NCBI GenBank assembly: GCA_963383645.1
Contig: OY726571.1
Location: 24,678,116-24,742,115, forward strand
Direction of reading: 5' to 3'
From: Muscardinus avellanarius
Lineage: Eukaryota; Chordata; Mammalia; Rodentia; Gliridae
DNA length: 64,000 nucleotides
Positions 23,490 to 35,570 of the stretch are shown here, one piece after another. The notes under the pieces are model-generated. The model saw nothing but the letters and a program-made list of their open reading frames with translations, was not told the origin of the DNA and ran no database searches. The first letter of the stretch is position 1. The number at the start of each line of letters is the position of its first letter. The position numbers and the translations under genes are program-made.

Positions 23490-24735
23490 TTACTAATAGT
23501 AATTACATCAGGTTACAATGTGTTTGGTGTTTTGGCAGGAATCTTTAAACCCCCCAGGCTCTTGCCAAGCCTTTTTTCTGAAACTGAATCTTATCTTCTA
23601 CACAGTAAAGAAATATCTATCAGAACCAATTTGTGACTAAGTCTTCAGCATAGAAAAAATTTACCACTGTGATTTCTTGATTTCCTGTTGTACCATGACA
23701 CCAATGTTTTTCATTCAAACCAGAGCTTTAGGCATCGTGCTGTCTACCAGCCTGGTTCCTGAAGTTAGTTCCCCAGGCTAGTTTACATTGTTTCTTGTTC
23801 TATCTGGATATGGGCATCTTCACGTAGCTTTCCAGCCCCATCACTAGCCAGATGACTTCACACCGAGCCAAGTGAAACAGGATATCCCTTTCATCATTGA
23901 AGACATTTTAAAATTCTTTCTCCTCATAAGTAAAGACAATCTTTACTGCTAGATGAAAGTGTTTACCCCTGTAGATCCATCAGTCTATCTGTTTTTAATA
24001 TAATATATATCATACATTGTATAATACCATCAATAGGTTATGAGGTACATGAGTAATGAACTATGTCTTTAACTACATGTATTTATATTTGCCACTGTCA
24101 ATAAAACTTAACCCAGTGCCTAAAAAATAGATTTTCAAGAAAATTTTGCTGCCTCATTGAATAAATTGCAATGCACGATGAAGTAGAGGGGAAAAGAGAA
24201 GAGATTCCTTTCAGCTATAGATAGTGGTTAGGACTTCAGGAGTCAGAAATTTAGGGTAAGAGTTTTCTATCCAAGCCCCTGCACAAGAACAACCCAGGAA
24301 GATTTGGGGAATATAATGGAATCTGTCTTGTGTAAAGCAAGTAATTCTGTCTGTCCCTATCAAATCTACAAGAAGAAAAATGTTATCATACACACAGAAC
24401 ATTTTGTTAGACCCTTGTTAGATCATTTGGAGACATTGAAAACCTGGTGTAGTTACTATTAGTTTATTTTCCTCCTGGTTTGTTTTGTACCTCCTATGCA
24501 GGGAGATAAATAATAGAGCTGTTTTTAAAAACATGGGAGCTTAAAAGGATTGTAAGTGTGGTTATTGATTGAAGTGGAAAATAAGTAAATAATTTTCCTG
24601 CTATTTCTAGAACAGAAATAAAATATAAAATAAAATAGAAAAAAAATCTTCCTAAGATAATATAAGATTGCTTCTAAAAAATCAACATATTTAGGGAAAA
24701 AAAGAAAAGAAAACTTGAAGGAAAACAGACATTTT
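23490..24735. other. Unique DNA, no gene seen
   Basis: Frames at 24211-24402 and 24525-24767 on the minus strand lack domains; the second is a Phe/Tyr-rich reading of A-rich DNA. A degenerate LINE-2-like 3' end may lie near 24030-24130. Confidence 0.45.
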
Positions 24736-24749
24736 AAAGGAATATCAGG

Positions 24750-24967
24750 TCGGGTGTGGTGGCACATGCTTGTAATCCCAGTGCTTGGGAGGCTGAGACA
24801 GGAGTATTACATAGGTTCGAAGCCAGCCTCAGCTACTTAGCGAGGCTCTCAGCAATTTAGTGAGACCCTGTTTCCAAATAAAGTATAAAATAGGTCTGGG
24901 AGTATAGCCCGGAGGAAGAAAAGCACCTGGATTCCACCCCCAGTACCACAAAATAAATAAAGAAAAT
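24750..24967 (+). mobile_element. Full-length dimeric B1-ID SINE
   Basis: gtcgggtgtggtggcacatg start, an intact-looking B box ggttcgaagcc and agtatagcccggaggaagaa. The duplication aaaggaatatcagg at 24736-24749 recurs with one change at about 24968-24981. Intermediate layer. Confidence 0.93.
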
Positions 24968-25002
24968 AAAGGAGTATCAGGATTGCTTTAAATTATTATT
25001 GT

Positions 25003-25033
25003 GTGTGTGCGTGCGCGCGCAAGTGTGTGTGTG

Positions 25034-25082
<49 letters not shown>
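25003..25082. repeat. (GT)n microsatellite with GC interruption
   Basis: A GT run of nearly 80 bases is broken by gcgtgcgcgcgcaa near 25009-25022. It is the tail of the reverse SINE that follows. Confidence 0.95.
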
Positions 25083-25083
<1 letters not shown>

Positions 25084-25242
25084 CAGGGGCATTCTCCTTC
25101 TGAGCTACACCCTTAGCTCTATTTTTTTTTTTAAATTTGGAAACCGAATCTTACTAATTTCCTGAGGCTGGCCTTGAACCTGTGATCCTCATGTCTCAGT
25201 TTCCCAAGTACTGGGATTATAAGTGTGCACCAACCATACCTG
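25083..25242 (-). mobile_element. Dimeric B1-ID SINE, diverged
   Basis: The reverse copy shows ggggcattctccttctgagc, actaatttcctgaggctggc and the complement of the B1 start (gtgcaccaaccatacctg). The middle is shortened and the copy is strongly diverged. Confidence 0.82.
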
Positions 25243-26256
25243 TATTCATAATAATACTACATGTGGCATGTAGATAGAAAGAGTGAAATATGCTTAGAGT
25301 AAAAGTGAGAGATTCATTGTGCTTTATATAAATGAGCTCCTATTTCGTTCATCTCTTTATTCACCTACAACAATGCAATGCACTGGATTACATGATAGGA
25401 AGATGTGGCTGGTCCCAGAGCTCAGGGAGTTCTCCCTTAGATAAGCACACGCTAAATAAGTAAATCTAAAATTCATTCCTAAATGACAACGTGGCAAGGG
25501 CTGTGAAAGAGAATTATAGGGTACTTTCAGAATGCGTAACTGAAAGATTCTAACAGTCAATGAAATTAGGAAAGGCTTCTCTATAAAAATGACATTTTAA
25601 CATGCCAGCAATCTGTGGATGATATCATAGTTGTTGTATATGATTCTACTAATAAATCCCATCATATTGTTTTATTTTTTACACTTGTACATTATATTCT
25701 ATTAGTTATCAACCATTGCCAGAAGAGTAAACACTTAGGAGTAAGGTGACTATCTAGCGGGCTAACGAATGAGTAAGGAAATCAGGTTCTATTTCCATCT
25801 GAATTTTTTAAGGATGTTGAGAGTGGCTCTTTGCATTTCTTTTTTGCGCCAATTAGGCAATGCTGAATAAGCATTGATAAGAAGATGTATGGGTCACAGA
25901 AGAGGGGCAATTCAAGTAAAAGTAATAATAATGGCTAACCTGAACACTTATCATGTATCATGCACTGTTCTCAGTGCTTTGTGTACATTGTTACAAGTAG
26001 TTTGATTAATGAACATCCAGAATGTTCAAGATGATCATAATTCAAGCTGATTGAAATTTCTTTAAATTGTTAAAATATACAAAAGTGAACTCCTTGCATT
26101 CTTTAAGCTGAAAATGTTGTTTTTAATCAAACATCTTTAATGTATAAATTCAATTAACAATTTAACATTATTAATCCTATCATAGAATTTACTTTCATAA
26201 AAATCAATGTCTATGAAAAAAACAAAACAAGTAAAAGAATCAGTGGGACATAGACT
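25243..26256. other. Unique DNA with one MIR fragment
   Basis: At about 25918-26010 the text tgaacacttatcatgtatca ... cactgttctcagtgctttg matches a reversed MIR, an ancient tRNA-derived SINE. The rest is unassigned. A 67-codon minus frame at 25357-25560 is unsupported. Confidence 0.55.
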
Positions 26257-26271
26257 TAGAAAAAATATATT

Positions 26272-26479
26272 TTTTTTGTGGTACTGGGGGGTGAAACTCA
26301 GGAGCTTTCTACCTCCAGGCTACACTTTCCAGACCTATTTTATATCTTATTTGGAAACAGGGTCTCACTAAGTTTCTGAGAGCCTCACTGAGTAGCTGAG
26401 GCTGGCTTCGAATCTGTGCAATCCTCCTGTCTCAGCCTCCCAAGCGCAGGAATTACAAGTGTGTGCCACCACGCCTGGC
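26272..26479 (-). mobile_element. Full-length dimeric B1-ID SINE
   Basis: The reverse copy has ggtactggggggtgaaact, a complete B1 half and the end accacgcctggc. The duplication tagaaaaa(a)tatatt lies at about 26257-26271 and 26480-26493. Intermediate layer. Confidence 0.93.
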
Positions 26480-26494
26480 TAGAAAAATATATTT

Positions 26495-26665
26495 AAGTTA
26501 TGTATCATGTTAAGAAAATAGGGAGGACAAGGGGGAGGGAATGGGATGGTAGTTGGGTCAGGGCTAATTGGATGATGTGTGTCTCTGTATGCCTCTTTCT
26601 TCTTGTACTCCATTAAGATGTACGACCACAATGCAAAAATAAAAAAAATTAAAAATAAAAGAACA
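26495..26665 (+). mobile_element. Probable L1 3' end fragment
   Basis: A G-rich run (gggaggacaagggggaggga) precedes gatgtacgaccacaatgcaa and an A-rich tail. This resembles the second type of L1 3' UTR seen at 27.8-28.1 kb and 35.0-35.26 kb. The 71-codon frame at 26579-26794 starts in it and is spurious. Confidence 0.45.
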
Positions 26666-27229
26666 AAAGAAAATATTTGTTTTCATCTTCTCAACTGCTT
26701 TCCTGGCTTGAACACATTATTAGTGCAATCTTTGGTATCATTACAGTGTTACCTAGTGTTTGACATGCTGACAGCATGTTTCAGTGAAAGATGACTTTCA
26801 ATATTTCCACACTTTAGTCGGCTACATTAAAAATTTTAGTATTTGGTAACTTGTCAATTGTGAGATGTCTTAAAAAATTTTTACATGTTTTTACAATTTC
26901 CAAGCAGAGTTAAATAAAAATCTCTGTATCAAAATGAAGAAAAAGAAATCCAAAGGTACCATCCAAGTACCTGAAATATATTATAAAAACTTAGAATTTC
27001 ATAATTAACATAATCTTATTTGTTAATAACATTAGTTGGTATTTATTATGAAATTTTTGTCCAGGTTTTGAGATGGCTATGATAAATATTCAGTTTATCA
27101 AACAACTGTAGGTAAAAAAAATTCTGAATTATATCAGTGCTTTTCAAAAACATAAAATGTCTAGCAACTGAATTTAATAATACATAACAATATAGTAGGA
27201 TTTTGCAAAATATTTCATTGATTTTCTTT
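26666..27229. other. Unique AT-rich DNA
   Basis: No gene or repeat family is recognised. Confidence 0.45.
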
Positions 27230-27744
27230 AAAATTTTATGTTCTATTTTTGTATGGATTGGTTTGCCATTTTATGTCAGTCTTTTTTTCTTCAGGTTCAT
27301 CCACTTTCCTACAAATGATATAATTTTGTCCCTTTTTTATTACCGAGTAGAATACCATTGTGTGTATATCCCATAATTTTGTAATCCATTCACCTGTTGA
27401 TGGACACCCGGGTTTGATCCATGTATTATATGTTCTGAACCATGCTGCTATGCACATGGATATACATGTGTTACTATAGTATTCTGATTTCAATTCCTTT
27501 GAAAAAATGCCCAGGAGTGGTATAGCTGGATCATATGGTGGATCCATTCTGAGTGTTCTGAATAATCTCCCCACTGATCTCTATAGTGGTTGTACTAATT
27601 TGAAATCCCAACAACAGTGTAGAAGAGTTCTCACATCCTCACCAGTATTGATTGCTGTTTGACTTCCTGATGATTGCCATTCTGACTGGGTTTAGATGGA
27701 ATCTCAGTATAGTTTTGACTTGCATCTCCCAGATTGCTAATGAT
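27230..27744 (-). mobile_element. L1 copy 3: inverted ORF2 C-terminus
   Basis: The 112-codon minus frame (27236-27574) contains the conserved ORF2 C-terminal text [27 protein letters not shown] and FYSVIKKG. Upstream codons up to 27744 continue with frame breaks. The segment is diverged from the young L1 at 54 kb, so it belongs to an older subfamily. Confidence 0.85.
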
Positions 27745-28078
27745 TAGCCAGTCACAAAAAGTGTAGGAATCATATGATTTCTCTCATATGTGAAAGCTAG
27801 GGAGTAATTGGGATACAAGAAAGAATTGAGATAATAAAGGAAGAACTCCAGTGGCTTGATGGCGGTGGGTTAGGGAAGAGTGAGAATTAATGAAGGAAAC
27901 ACTTTCACTGATACTATGTGAGAATGCCAAAGCCAACCTCAATTTCTTTTATGGGGAGGGGGGAGTTGGGAGGGAGCTGGGGTAAAACTCACCAAGTGCT
28001 CTGTGCATGTTTGTAACTATCACTTTGAACTACATTATAATGTGAGACTATAATGCAACAATAAAAATATTAGGAAAA
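27745..28078 (+). mobile_element. L1 copy 3: 3' UTR segment
   Basis: atcatatgatttctctcata, a G-rich block (27955-27985), tgctctgtgcatgtttgtaa and gtgagactataatgcaacaa followed by A-rich tail. This 3' UTR differs from the ctccctccccatccctcc type. Because the ORF2 part is reversed and the 3' UTR is forward, this is again a 5'-inverted insertion, here with its 3' end on the plus strand. Confidence 0.75.
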
Positions 28079-28669
28079 GTCTTTTCCAAAATTTTTTATT
28101 CTTATAGTATCTTTATTTCTTAATTTTATAACAAGTATCAAAATAATTGAGTGTCTTTTCAACTGAATAATATTGCATCATAATATACATTTTAATGATC
28201 TTTATTAATTTTGTAAAGGAATTACTCAAATATGTTTCATTTATTAGTTTCTGTGAGAATCTAGGAAAATCTCACAAAAAAACACCAAAGCTTAATCCAT
28301 TAATCCAAGAATGACATGATATTACAAATTAGAAAGCATTTGGTTTGAGATAAATAAAATTTTTGAAGTATATAAAAATAATGTGATACTTGAAATGCCT
28401 AAGAGAATAATAAAAACTTTTACTTGTTGCTTAAAACAGCTTCTATACTAAATGTAAAGTTTTAATATCTGGAAAAGTAACACCTGATGAATTTTTTAAT
28501 TTACTTTTCCTTTTATTAATCTTGTTTCTCATAATTCACAGCTAGGCTGGAGTTGACAAGTATAGCACACTGTTAATTAAAGTTACATTGAACACAGAGA
28601 TTAGAAATAAAAGCAGATGCTTTGTGAAAACCATTGGCCTTTGCTTTCAATTTTACACTTCCTTTAAAG

Positions 28670-28715
<46 letters not shown>

Positions 28716-29364
28716 TTGTTAGAGTAAGTCTGTATTCACAAATATCACTGATCTATTAGTTGGTACATTTGAGGAATAATAATGCTTATTTCACCAAATA
28801 GCAGTTCAGGTTGAATTACTCCAGGTTAACTAAGGTTAACCAATCCAATAAGAAAAATAAATAGGGCTATCTAAAGTAGTTTTTCTTTAAAAAATTTGTG
28901 AGCCTTTAGACAATCCTTTATTTTTCTCATCTCAGTATGCATATAGAATTCCTACATATCTTTTATCTTAGTAGATTTGTATTTGTATTTTACTTTCCTG
29001 CGAAGCAAACTGACACCGTTTATAATGCTGTAGTTGATTTTAGATTAGTAACTTTCACTTTTAGTGATTGGGAGGATGTCTCAAAGTCAATTGGACAACT
29101 CTAACACACGAAACATATCTTATTACTTATATCTTATATTAATATTACTTATATAAATACAATAGACTTTTGGACCATAAAACCGTAAGAACAATATACT
29201 GGAATAAGAAGGTACTGAGAAAATAAGTTTAGCAATGTAAAAGGTAAAGGACAAAAATATATATTTCATTTGTCCTTATATAAAGAAAAAATATATATAA
29301 AGTATAATATAAATATATTTAAAATATATAATATATACCTATGTATATATACACACTTTGTGTA
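28079..29364. other. Unique DNA with a (CA)n repeat
   Basis: A pure (CA)n run lies at 28672-28713 without an obvious SINE next to it. AT-rich tatata text occurs at 29285-29350. No gene is recognised. Confidence 0.5.
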
Positions 29365-29543
29365 GGAGGGGGTAGAGGGGATTGAACCCAGGCCATTCTA
29401 CCTCCTAGCTACACTCCCAGACCCTTTTTGTTTGTTTGTTTTGAAACACGGTTTCACTAAATTGCTGAAGCTGAGCTAGAACCTTTAATTGTCCTGTCTC
29501 AGCCTTCCAAGTACTAAGATTAGAGGAGTGCTTCACCATGCCT
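29365..29543 (-). mobile_element. Dimeric B1-ID SINE, diverged
   Basis: ggggattgaacccaggccat, ctagctacactcccagaccc and the complement of a degraded B1 half. A (TTTG)n stretch splits the linker. Old copy, with no clear flanking duplication. Confidence 0.82.
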
Positions 29544-29717
29544 ATAAGAACAAAGATAATAAAAAACAATACATTTCAGGTTAAAATTGGACTAAATTTA
29601 CACATATGCAGATTGAAATAAATTGTTCCAAATTTATTAGTATTGCATAACAATATTCATTAATTATTAGCTATTGGATAACAACTTCAACAGCTAGTTG
29701 TTTAAAACACCTTTATT

Positions 29718-29935
29718 AGCAGGGCATGGTGGTGCACGCTTGTAATCCCAGCATTTGGGAGGCTGAGACCAGAGGATCGAAGTTCGCGGACAGCCTCAGC
29801 TACTTAGTGAGGCCCTCTGCAACTCAGTGAGACCCGGTTTAAAATAAAGAATAAAAAAAAAATAGGTTAGGGGGTATAGCTCGGAGGTCAAATGCCCCTG
29901 GGTTCCATCTCCAGAACCGCAAAAAAAAAAAAAAA
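29718..29935 (+). mobile_element. Dimeric B1-ID SINE, old layer
   Basis: gcagggcatggtggtgcacg start, cagcatttgggaggctgaga, tgcaactcagtgagacccgg and tagctcggaggtcaaatgcc. The A tail is 15 nt. The duplication acctttatt is at 29709-29717 and about 29936-29944. Confidence 0.92.
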
Positions 29936-29944
29936 CCTTTATTT

Positions 29945-32079
29945 GCATAGTGTATAATTCAACTCCTCAGCAATTTTAATGAAGAATTGAAGCCATCTTT
30001 GAAATCAATCCATTACAATGATATTATGTTTTCTGAACATTTTTTTGATACATAAGCCTTCTAGAATTTGAAATACTATGATAAATTAAATTGTTTTCCA
30101 CCTTACTGTGACAATTTTGGTGTGTTATATTTTTTAAAAATGGACAGTGAAATACTCATCAAACTTCTATTTGCTTTTTCAATGCTAGAATTCCTACATG
30201 ACTTTAAATAGGCATATGATGAAACTACACTTTTTAAAAATATCAGAAATGCATGATTTGAAACAATAATTTTAATAAATATTCTTCAAACATTTACTAT
30301 ATGACTAGTCTTATAATCTCTAGGGTACGAATGAAGTAAAAAATTTGTTCTTCCAGAAGGATCATATTGCTTCAAAAACTCAAGATTATGTACATATGAA
30401 ATCATTGCCAAGTAAGAAAATAAATATATTATTTTTATTTATATATTTTATAAAAATGCATTCTTCTATATAGTTCTGAAGCCTAGAATATAATTATCTA
30501 ATATTATAATATTCAATAAAATGTTAGCATATAAAGCAAATAAGATATATGGAAGAAATTAAAGTTAGGAGAGAAATATTAGAGTAAATATTTACAGGAA
30601 AAACTACCCTGAGAAGATGGGACCTGACAGGAATCTCTGATGAGATGAAGTCTCGAAGGGTCTTGGAAATTATGGCAATTATTAAATTAGGATCTCTCTA
30701 TTTCAAATCCATTATTTTTCATTCTGCTTTGAATGTTGACAGTCAGGACTCTGCAAATCCATTTCACCTTTCATTTGGCTCCCTGCTGGGCTCTGACAAT
30801 GGAGGACCCTATGGGGAGACTAAAAATGTTAGACCTGCCTGTCCCCTACTTTGGTTCCTGTGAGTGTCATCTCCCCAACTTGTGGCAGCAGTTCCCTCAC
30901 AGCAGTAGCTCAATCCACTGTGCTTTTTTCCCCCTGCACTGGCAAAATTAGATTCATTGTCTTTTATTCAGAGATGCCAACATCAGTTGGATGATGTCTC
31001 CTTTACAAAGGTCTAGTTGCACCATGCTTAGTTCCTTCTCCCCAAAATTCTTGTCTTCAGGTCCATAGTGTGTATGCCGTGCTTCTTCCAGTTAGTACCT
31101 TAGGCCCCTTTTAATTCTCTTTATCAACTAGTTAATTTTATTCTATGTAATTATTCTTTATATCAAGTCAATTATCAAATAACTCATGGTGTCCATCTGT
31201 TGTTCATGTAGATAGGCAAGCAACAGGAATTCTTGGTAGACCACCAGGCCTATCATTCTAGGCAATAATTTAGAAATTATTTTCTCCCTGTGAAATATTA
31301 GCGTCAGAATGGCAAGAAATTAATTGGTTAGCCTTAGTTCTGTAGATCAGTACTGTTCAATCTGATTCTCTCTAAACAAAGAGAAGATGGGATGGGACAA
31401 GTATATAGAAGGGAAGGTTTTATTTTCTGGAGAAATAAGGAAAGAAGTGTTCTTGAAGAGATTAAAGGAAATCAATTTAACACTGGTTCATTTTGATAGA
31501 AGGCATATATTACAAACAGGTGGGAAATATATGTGGATGTTAAAGGTAGGCAATCTTAGAAAGCCAGAAAGAATTGTTGCCTTGACAAACTCTGCCATGA
31601 TGTTCTACTAAAGAAATTATGAAAATTTCAGTGTCTATTTCTACTTATTTAATAATAATTACAATTCACCATTCTTATTTTAAAGAACACCTGAATATAA
31701 TTTGTGATTTTATAGTGCTTGCTGAAATTTACATTGCTTTTCATATCTATTTACTTTATCCAAAAATGTCAAATTTTTGCAAGGCAAACTAATTCTATCT
31801 CTGATTTTAAACTTTTGGTGCAATATGGATGGTAGATTGATGACCATGAGATACCAAGGCAGCTGCTAGGGGTTAAGAACTGGGTTGACCACTATCGCCA
31901 GACTTCTCAAGACTTGTAAGAAATAGAGCACAGCTGCAGAATGTTGGAGAGAAGTGTCTATTTTTCAAATATGGCAAACAAAGTAACACAAATGAGACAG
32001 ATCTACTTAAAGAAAAGTGAAGCCATGCAGAGGCAGAGAAACACCCAGCTATAGTACAATGCCTGGTACAAAAGAGAAT
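29945..32079. other. Unique DNA; no supported gene
   Basis: The stretch around 30640-31060 is richer in GC and holds two overlapping 72-codon frames, but neither shows a domain, and overlapping equal-length frames argue against coding. It may be an unnamed ancient repeat. A 74-codon frame at 31387-31611 is also unsupported. Confidence 0.45.
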
Positions 32080-32265
32080 AGCTAACATCAATCAAACATT
32101 TACTAGGTTCAAGTCAGCATGCTAAGTATATTGCACTCTTTTTCAGTCCTCATAACCTAGTGAGAGAGATGGAATCATTGTCCCTACATTACAGAAGAGG
32201 AAAAGATTCTTTGATTTTTAGTAATATCTGTACTCAAAACCACTCTGGCTTCAGAACTCACCATT
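32080..32265 (-). mobile_element. MIR SINE fragment
   Basis: aatagctaacatcaatcaaa, agtcctcataacctagtgag, ttacagaagaggaaaagatt and ctctggcttcagaactc follow the order of a reversed MIR. Strong divergence is typical for this pre-placental SINE. Confidence 0.65.
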
Positions 32266-32504
32266 AACTAAGTATCCCTTACCAGAAAAGGCTTAATTAA
32301 TACGTACCTGCACATAACACAATAAATCTATGTAGGAGAAACTCAGTTTTCTGCCTACCTAACAATGCATATTTTTATATTATTTGCCATTGACACTAAG
32401 CATATCATCAATACAATTTTTCTCAGGAACAAAAAAAAAATACTTAAAGTGAATTTTTCAAATATCAGCTAATGTACTGAAAGTTGGTGAGCACAGGCAC
32501 TTAG

Positions 32505-32605
32505 AAATAGCAGCACATGATGAAAGCTGTGTGCATGGTAAGTTTTTATCACTCTGAACTTCACTATGATGTATAATTAAAGTGCACCAATTAAAAAAGT
32601 ATCAG
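32505..32605 (+). mobile_element. Probable L1 3' end fragment
   Basis: gaaagctgtgtgcatggtaa, cactctgaacttcactatga and an A-rich end resemble the second L1 3' UTR type. Short and diverged. Confidence 0.4.
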
Positions 32606-33931
32606 TATATTGTTTTCACAAATTTCTGTAAGTTTATACTTGCTTAGATTTTTATTTTGTCTATGTGAAAATAATTATTGAAAAATGAATATAACAATTG
32701 TAGGGGTTTTCACAAATGTTTTTGGTTTGTATTATCCTCTTGATTCTTTAGAAATGAATGAAATATTTTCCCTTAGGCCATTTTTTTCTGTTATTAAGTC
32801 AAAAATAAAAAGGCAGCCATTCTGTTTTGTATGCTGTATTCCTTACTGCAGTTCATAGCACAATCAATAGCGATTTACATTAATGCACTACTTATTGCCT
32901 CCACAAAATGAGCCTCCAAAAGTTTCCACTGAATAAATTGGAAAAATGGTAATAAATGTTCAGCAAATCTCAAATCATAATTGGATAGCTGTGCCCCGAT
33001 AGGTAAAAAAAAAAAAATTGTACGAGGTGCTGAGTGCAATCTTATTTATTGATTTCCCTCATTCTAGAGTTGATGAAGGGCAAAAAGAGGAACGGTTAAA
33101 TCAAAATGTTGAAATGCTGTGATTTATTAATAAAAGGACTATGTCCCATTTCTCTGTTCACCTACAGAATTGCTTATTCATCCTTAATGTATTTTAAGAC
33201 AGTGTTTTTTATTTGAGAAACCAATACGACCACCAGATTACTTTTCAATAAAGTGTTTTTGTCCCAAATCTTTTCAGTAAATTTTTTTAAAAAGCGTGAT
33301 TTACTTTAGATATTATGACATATGATGAATTATCTAAGATATGATCAGATAATTGGAAGTATCTCATGATTTCCTCTAATATTTATTTTCATAATATGTA
33401 GCTGCTCAGGTAGAGTAATTCAGTCAGGGATAGGATTGGCAACAAAATGTATTCAGATTTCATTTAATGGGTGCAGTGCTGGATATCCAAAAAAGACAAT
33501 TAAGCAAGTATTTTTCCAGAGGATCATAAACTACGGTATATAAAGTTTGCTTTTTTTGCACTTTCAAGTTGTTGACATAAATGTATTTACATATCCTTCT
33601 TGGTAACTTGCTTCCTGGAAATTTTCTTCAGTTTCACATAATCTTATATTTAATATTTAGAATTGCACTTCCCCTGTATATTTATAACACATTTAACCAT
33701 TTGTGAAAATCAAAGCTGGGATGGCTCTGGACAATAAAATGACATCATATTTCAATCCAGTATTCATTCAAGTTTCAGTGTAAGGCCTTTGGATAATATG
33801 TGCAATGGGCCCATATGCTTATAAAGATTGTTTTATATGAAAAAATCTTCCATATCAGTGTTTGTTTTGCAGAGTTTACTTGCACGTCAATACTACCATA
33901 ATATTTTAGAAAATTAAAAATATAATTTTGT
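32606..33931. other. Unique AT-rich DNA, repeat-poor
   Basis: No transposable element, gene or RNA is recognised. It is a candidate for conserved non-coding DNA only because it lacks repeats. Confidence 0.45.
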
Positions 33932-34115
33932 CGCCGGGCGTGGTGGCGCACGCTTGTATTCCCTGCACTTGGGAGGCGGAGACAGGGGGATCATGCACTT
34001 TCAAAGCCAGCCTGCGCTGGCTTAAGAGACCTTGTTTCCAAATAAAACCTATAAAATAGGTCTGGGAGTGTAGCCCAGAGGTAGATGGGCTTCCAGGAAC
34101 CCCAATACCACAGTA
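33932..34115 (+). mobile_element. Young dimeric B1-ID SINE
   Basis: cgccgggcgtggtggcgcac start, gaggcggagacagggggatc, ggcttaagagaccttgtttcc and the altered ID end gggcttccaggaaccccaat. These are youngest-layer markers. Its tail is a dinucleotide repeat. Confidence 0.92.
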
Positions 34116-34199
<84 letters not shown>

Positions 34200-34200
34200 A
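34116..34200. repeat. (CA)n(TA)n compound microsatellite
   Basis: About 48 nt of CA pass into about 37 nt of TA at the tail of the young SINE. The Cys/Val-repeat frame at 33906-34163 on the minus strand is a translation of it. Confidence 0.97.
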
Positions 34201-34324
34201 AACTTTGTTTATGAAAGTGGTATGTAAGCTTCTGCAGTAATAGTCATTTCTTGAGTTGCACCTATGTAATGTGTGGTAGAATTAGGTAGTTACAATAGTA
34301 TATAAGTTCATGATAATGAACAGT

Positions 34325-34685
34325 CTTAGTTCTTTTGAGCCTCCATAATAAGTGCCGTAGACTGGGTAGCTTATAAGTAAGGAATATTTATTTCTTACAG
34401 ACCTGGAGTCCATGTAACCCCAAATCAAGGAACTGACACTTTGTGTGTAAGGAGGGCTCACTTCCTGGTTCAGAAGGTGGTGCTGTCCTTCTTTGCCTTC
34501 ACGTGTTGGGAAGAGCCTGGCAACTCCCCATGGGTTATTTTCTGAAGACACTAATTCCATTCATGAGAATTCTACCTTCATAACTTAACATCTCCCAAAC
34601 ATCCCCACATCCTAATACCATCACATCTGGGAATATAAATTTGGGGGAAGGTCATAAATATTTAAATCATGGCAGAAATATGGTT
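34325..34685 (-). mobile_element. MLT1-type MaLR LTR
   Basis: gtgccgtagactgggtagct, tttatttcttacagacctgg, gggctcacttcctggttcag, ctaattccattcatgagaat and tcctaataccatcacatctgg appear in the order of a reversed MLT1 LTR. It is a solo LTR. The 92-codon frame at 34282-34560 lies in it and is not a gene. Confidence 0.72.
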
Positions 34686-34990
34686 GGTCAATATAAATGT
34701 ATATAACCTACAGTCCAAGATTAAAGCCATTTCCATTAGAGATAAATTTACCTACTTCTACTGATACACCCACTTCTAAAACACCCAACTACATAGACTC
34801 TATTTGTCAGTTATAATCAGCTTGGCTATCAGATAACCATGAAGTATTCTCTATATCCCATGTATCTCACTTGGAAAGCTGGACAAGCCTCCATGAATTT
34901 GTAGCCTTAAAAGTAAACTTTAGAGAGATATTTGAGATTTTTACCTGAGCAGAAAGTGTTCTCGGACTTCTCACTAGAAGAAAATGGAAA
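34686..34990. other. Unique DNA
   Basis: Nothing is recognised here. Confidence 0.4.
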
Positions 34991-34999
34991 ATATTATAT

Positions 35000-35262
35000 A
35001 AAATAATAAGCATGCAGACGCTAGGAAATAATCAGGATACAGGAGGGACTTGGGGAGGGTAGGAGAGAAATGAAGAGTTAATGAAGGAAACACTCCCACT
35101 AATATGATACACATATGTGGGAATAACAATGCCAATCTCAATATCCTGTATGGGGAAGGGGGGAGTATGGAGAGTGCTGGGGGAAAGCTCGACAAGAGCT
35201 GTGTGCATGGATATCACCATCACTGTGAACTGCATTATGATGTGAGACTGTAAATAAAATAC
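35000..35262 (+). mobile_element. L1 3' UTR fragment, second type
   Basis: gacgctaggaaataatcagg, gaaggaaacactcccactaa, gccaatctcaatatcctgta, ggggaaggggggagtatgga and tgcattatgatgtgagactg closely track the 3' UTR at 27.8-28.07 kb. It ends in aataaaatact. Minus-strand frames at 34974-35235 are shadows of it. Confidence 0.7.
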
Positions 35263-35306
35263 TTAGCAAGGTAGAATAGGTGCCTCAAGTAGTAAAATAC
35301 TTGAAT

Positions 35307-35308
<2 letters not shown>

Positions 35309-35338
<30 letters not shown>

Positions 35339-35366
35339 ATTGTTGTTGTTGTTGTTGTTGTTATCA
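35309..35366. repeat. (ATT)n and (GTT)n microsatellites
   Basis: About eight ATT units followed, after a short break, by seven GTT units. They form the tail of the reverse SINE that follows. Confidence 0.95.
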
Positions 35367-35369
35367 TTG

Positions 35370-35570
35370 CGGTACTGGGGATGGAACCCAGGAGCATTCT
35401 GTCTCCTACCTACAACCCCAGCCCTACTTTTTATTCTTTCTTTTGAAACAGGGTCTCACTGAGTTGCAAAGGGCCTCACTAAGTAGCTGAGGCTGTCTGC
35501 AAACGGTGATCTTCCTGTCTTAGCCTCCCAAATGCTGAGATTACAAGTGTGCGCCACCACGCCCAGTTCC
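35370..35570 (-). mobile_element. Dimeric B1-ID SINE, old layer
   Basis: gcggtactggggatggaacc, acctacaaccccagccctac, gagttgcaaagggcctcact and the end accacgcccagtt. It is complete and moderately diverged. Confidence 0.92.

Noticed and set aside
30645..30951. Two overlapping 72-codon plus-strand frames in a GC-richer patch
   Set aside because: Equal-length overlapping frames, no domain, no splice or codon evidence; more likely an unnamed repeat.
31300..31365. Possible MER5-type DNA element around gatcagtactgttcaatctg
   Set aside because: Only about 20 bases resemble the family, too little to call.
31387..31611. 74-codon frame with a lysine-rich product
   Set aside because: No recognised domain and a length expected by chance in AT-rich DNA of this size.
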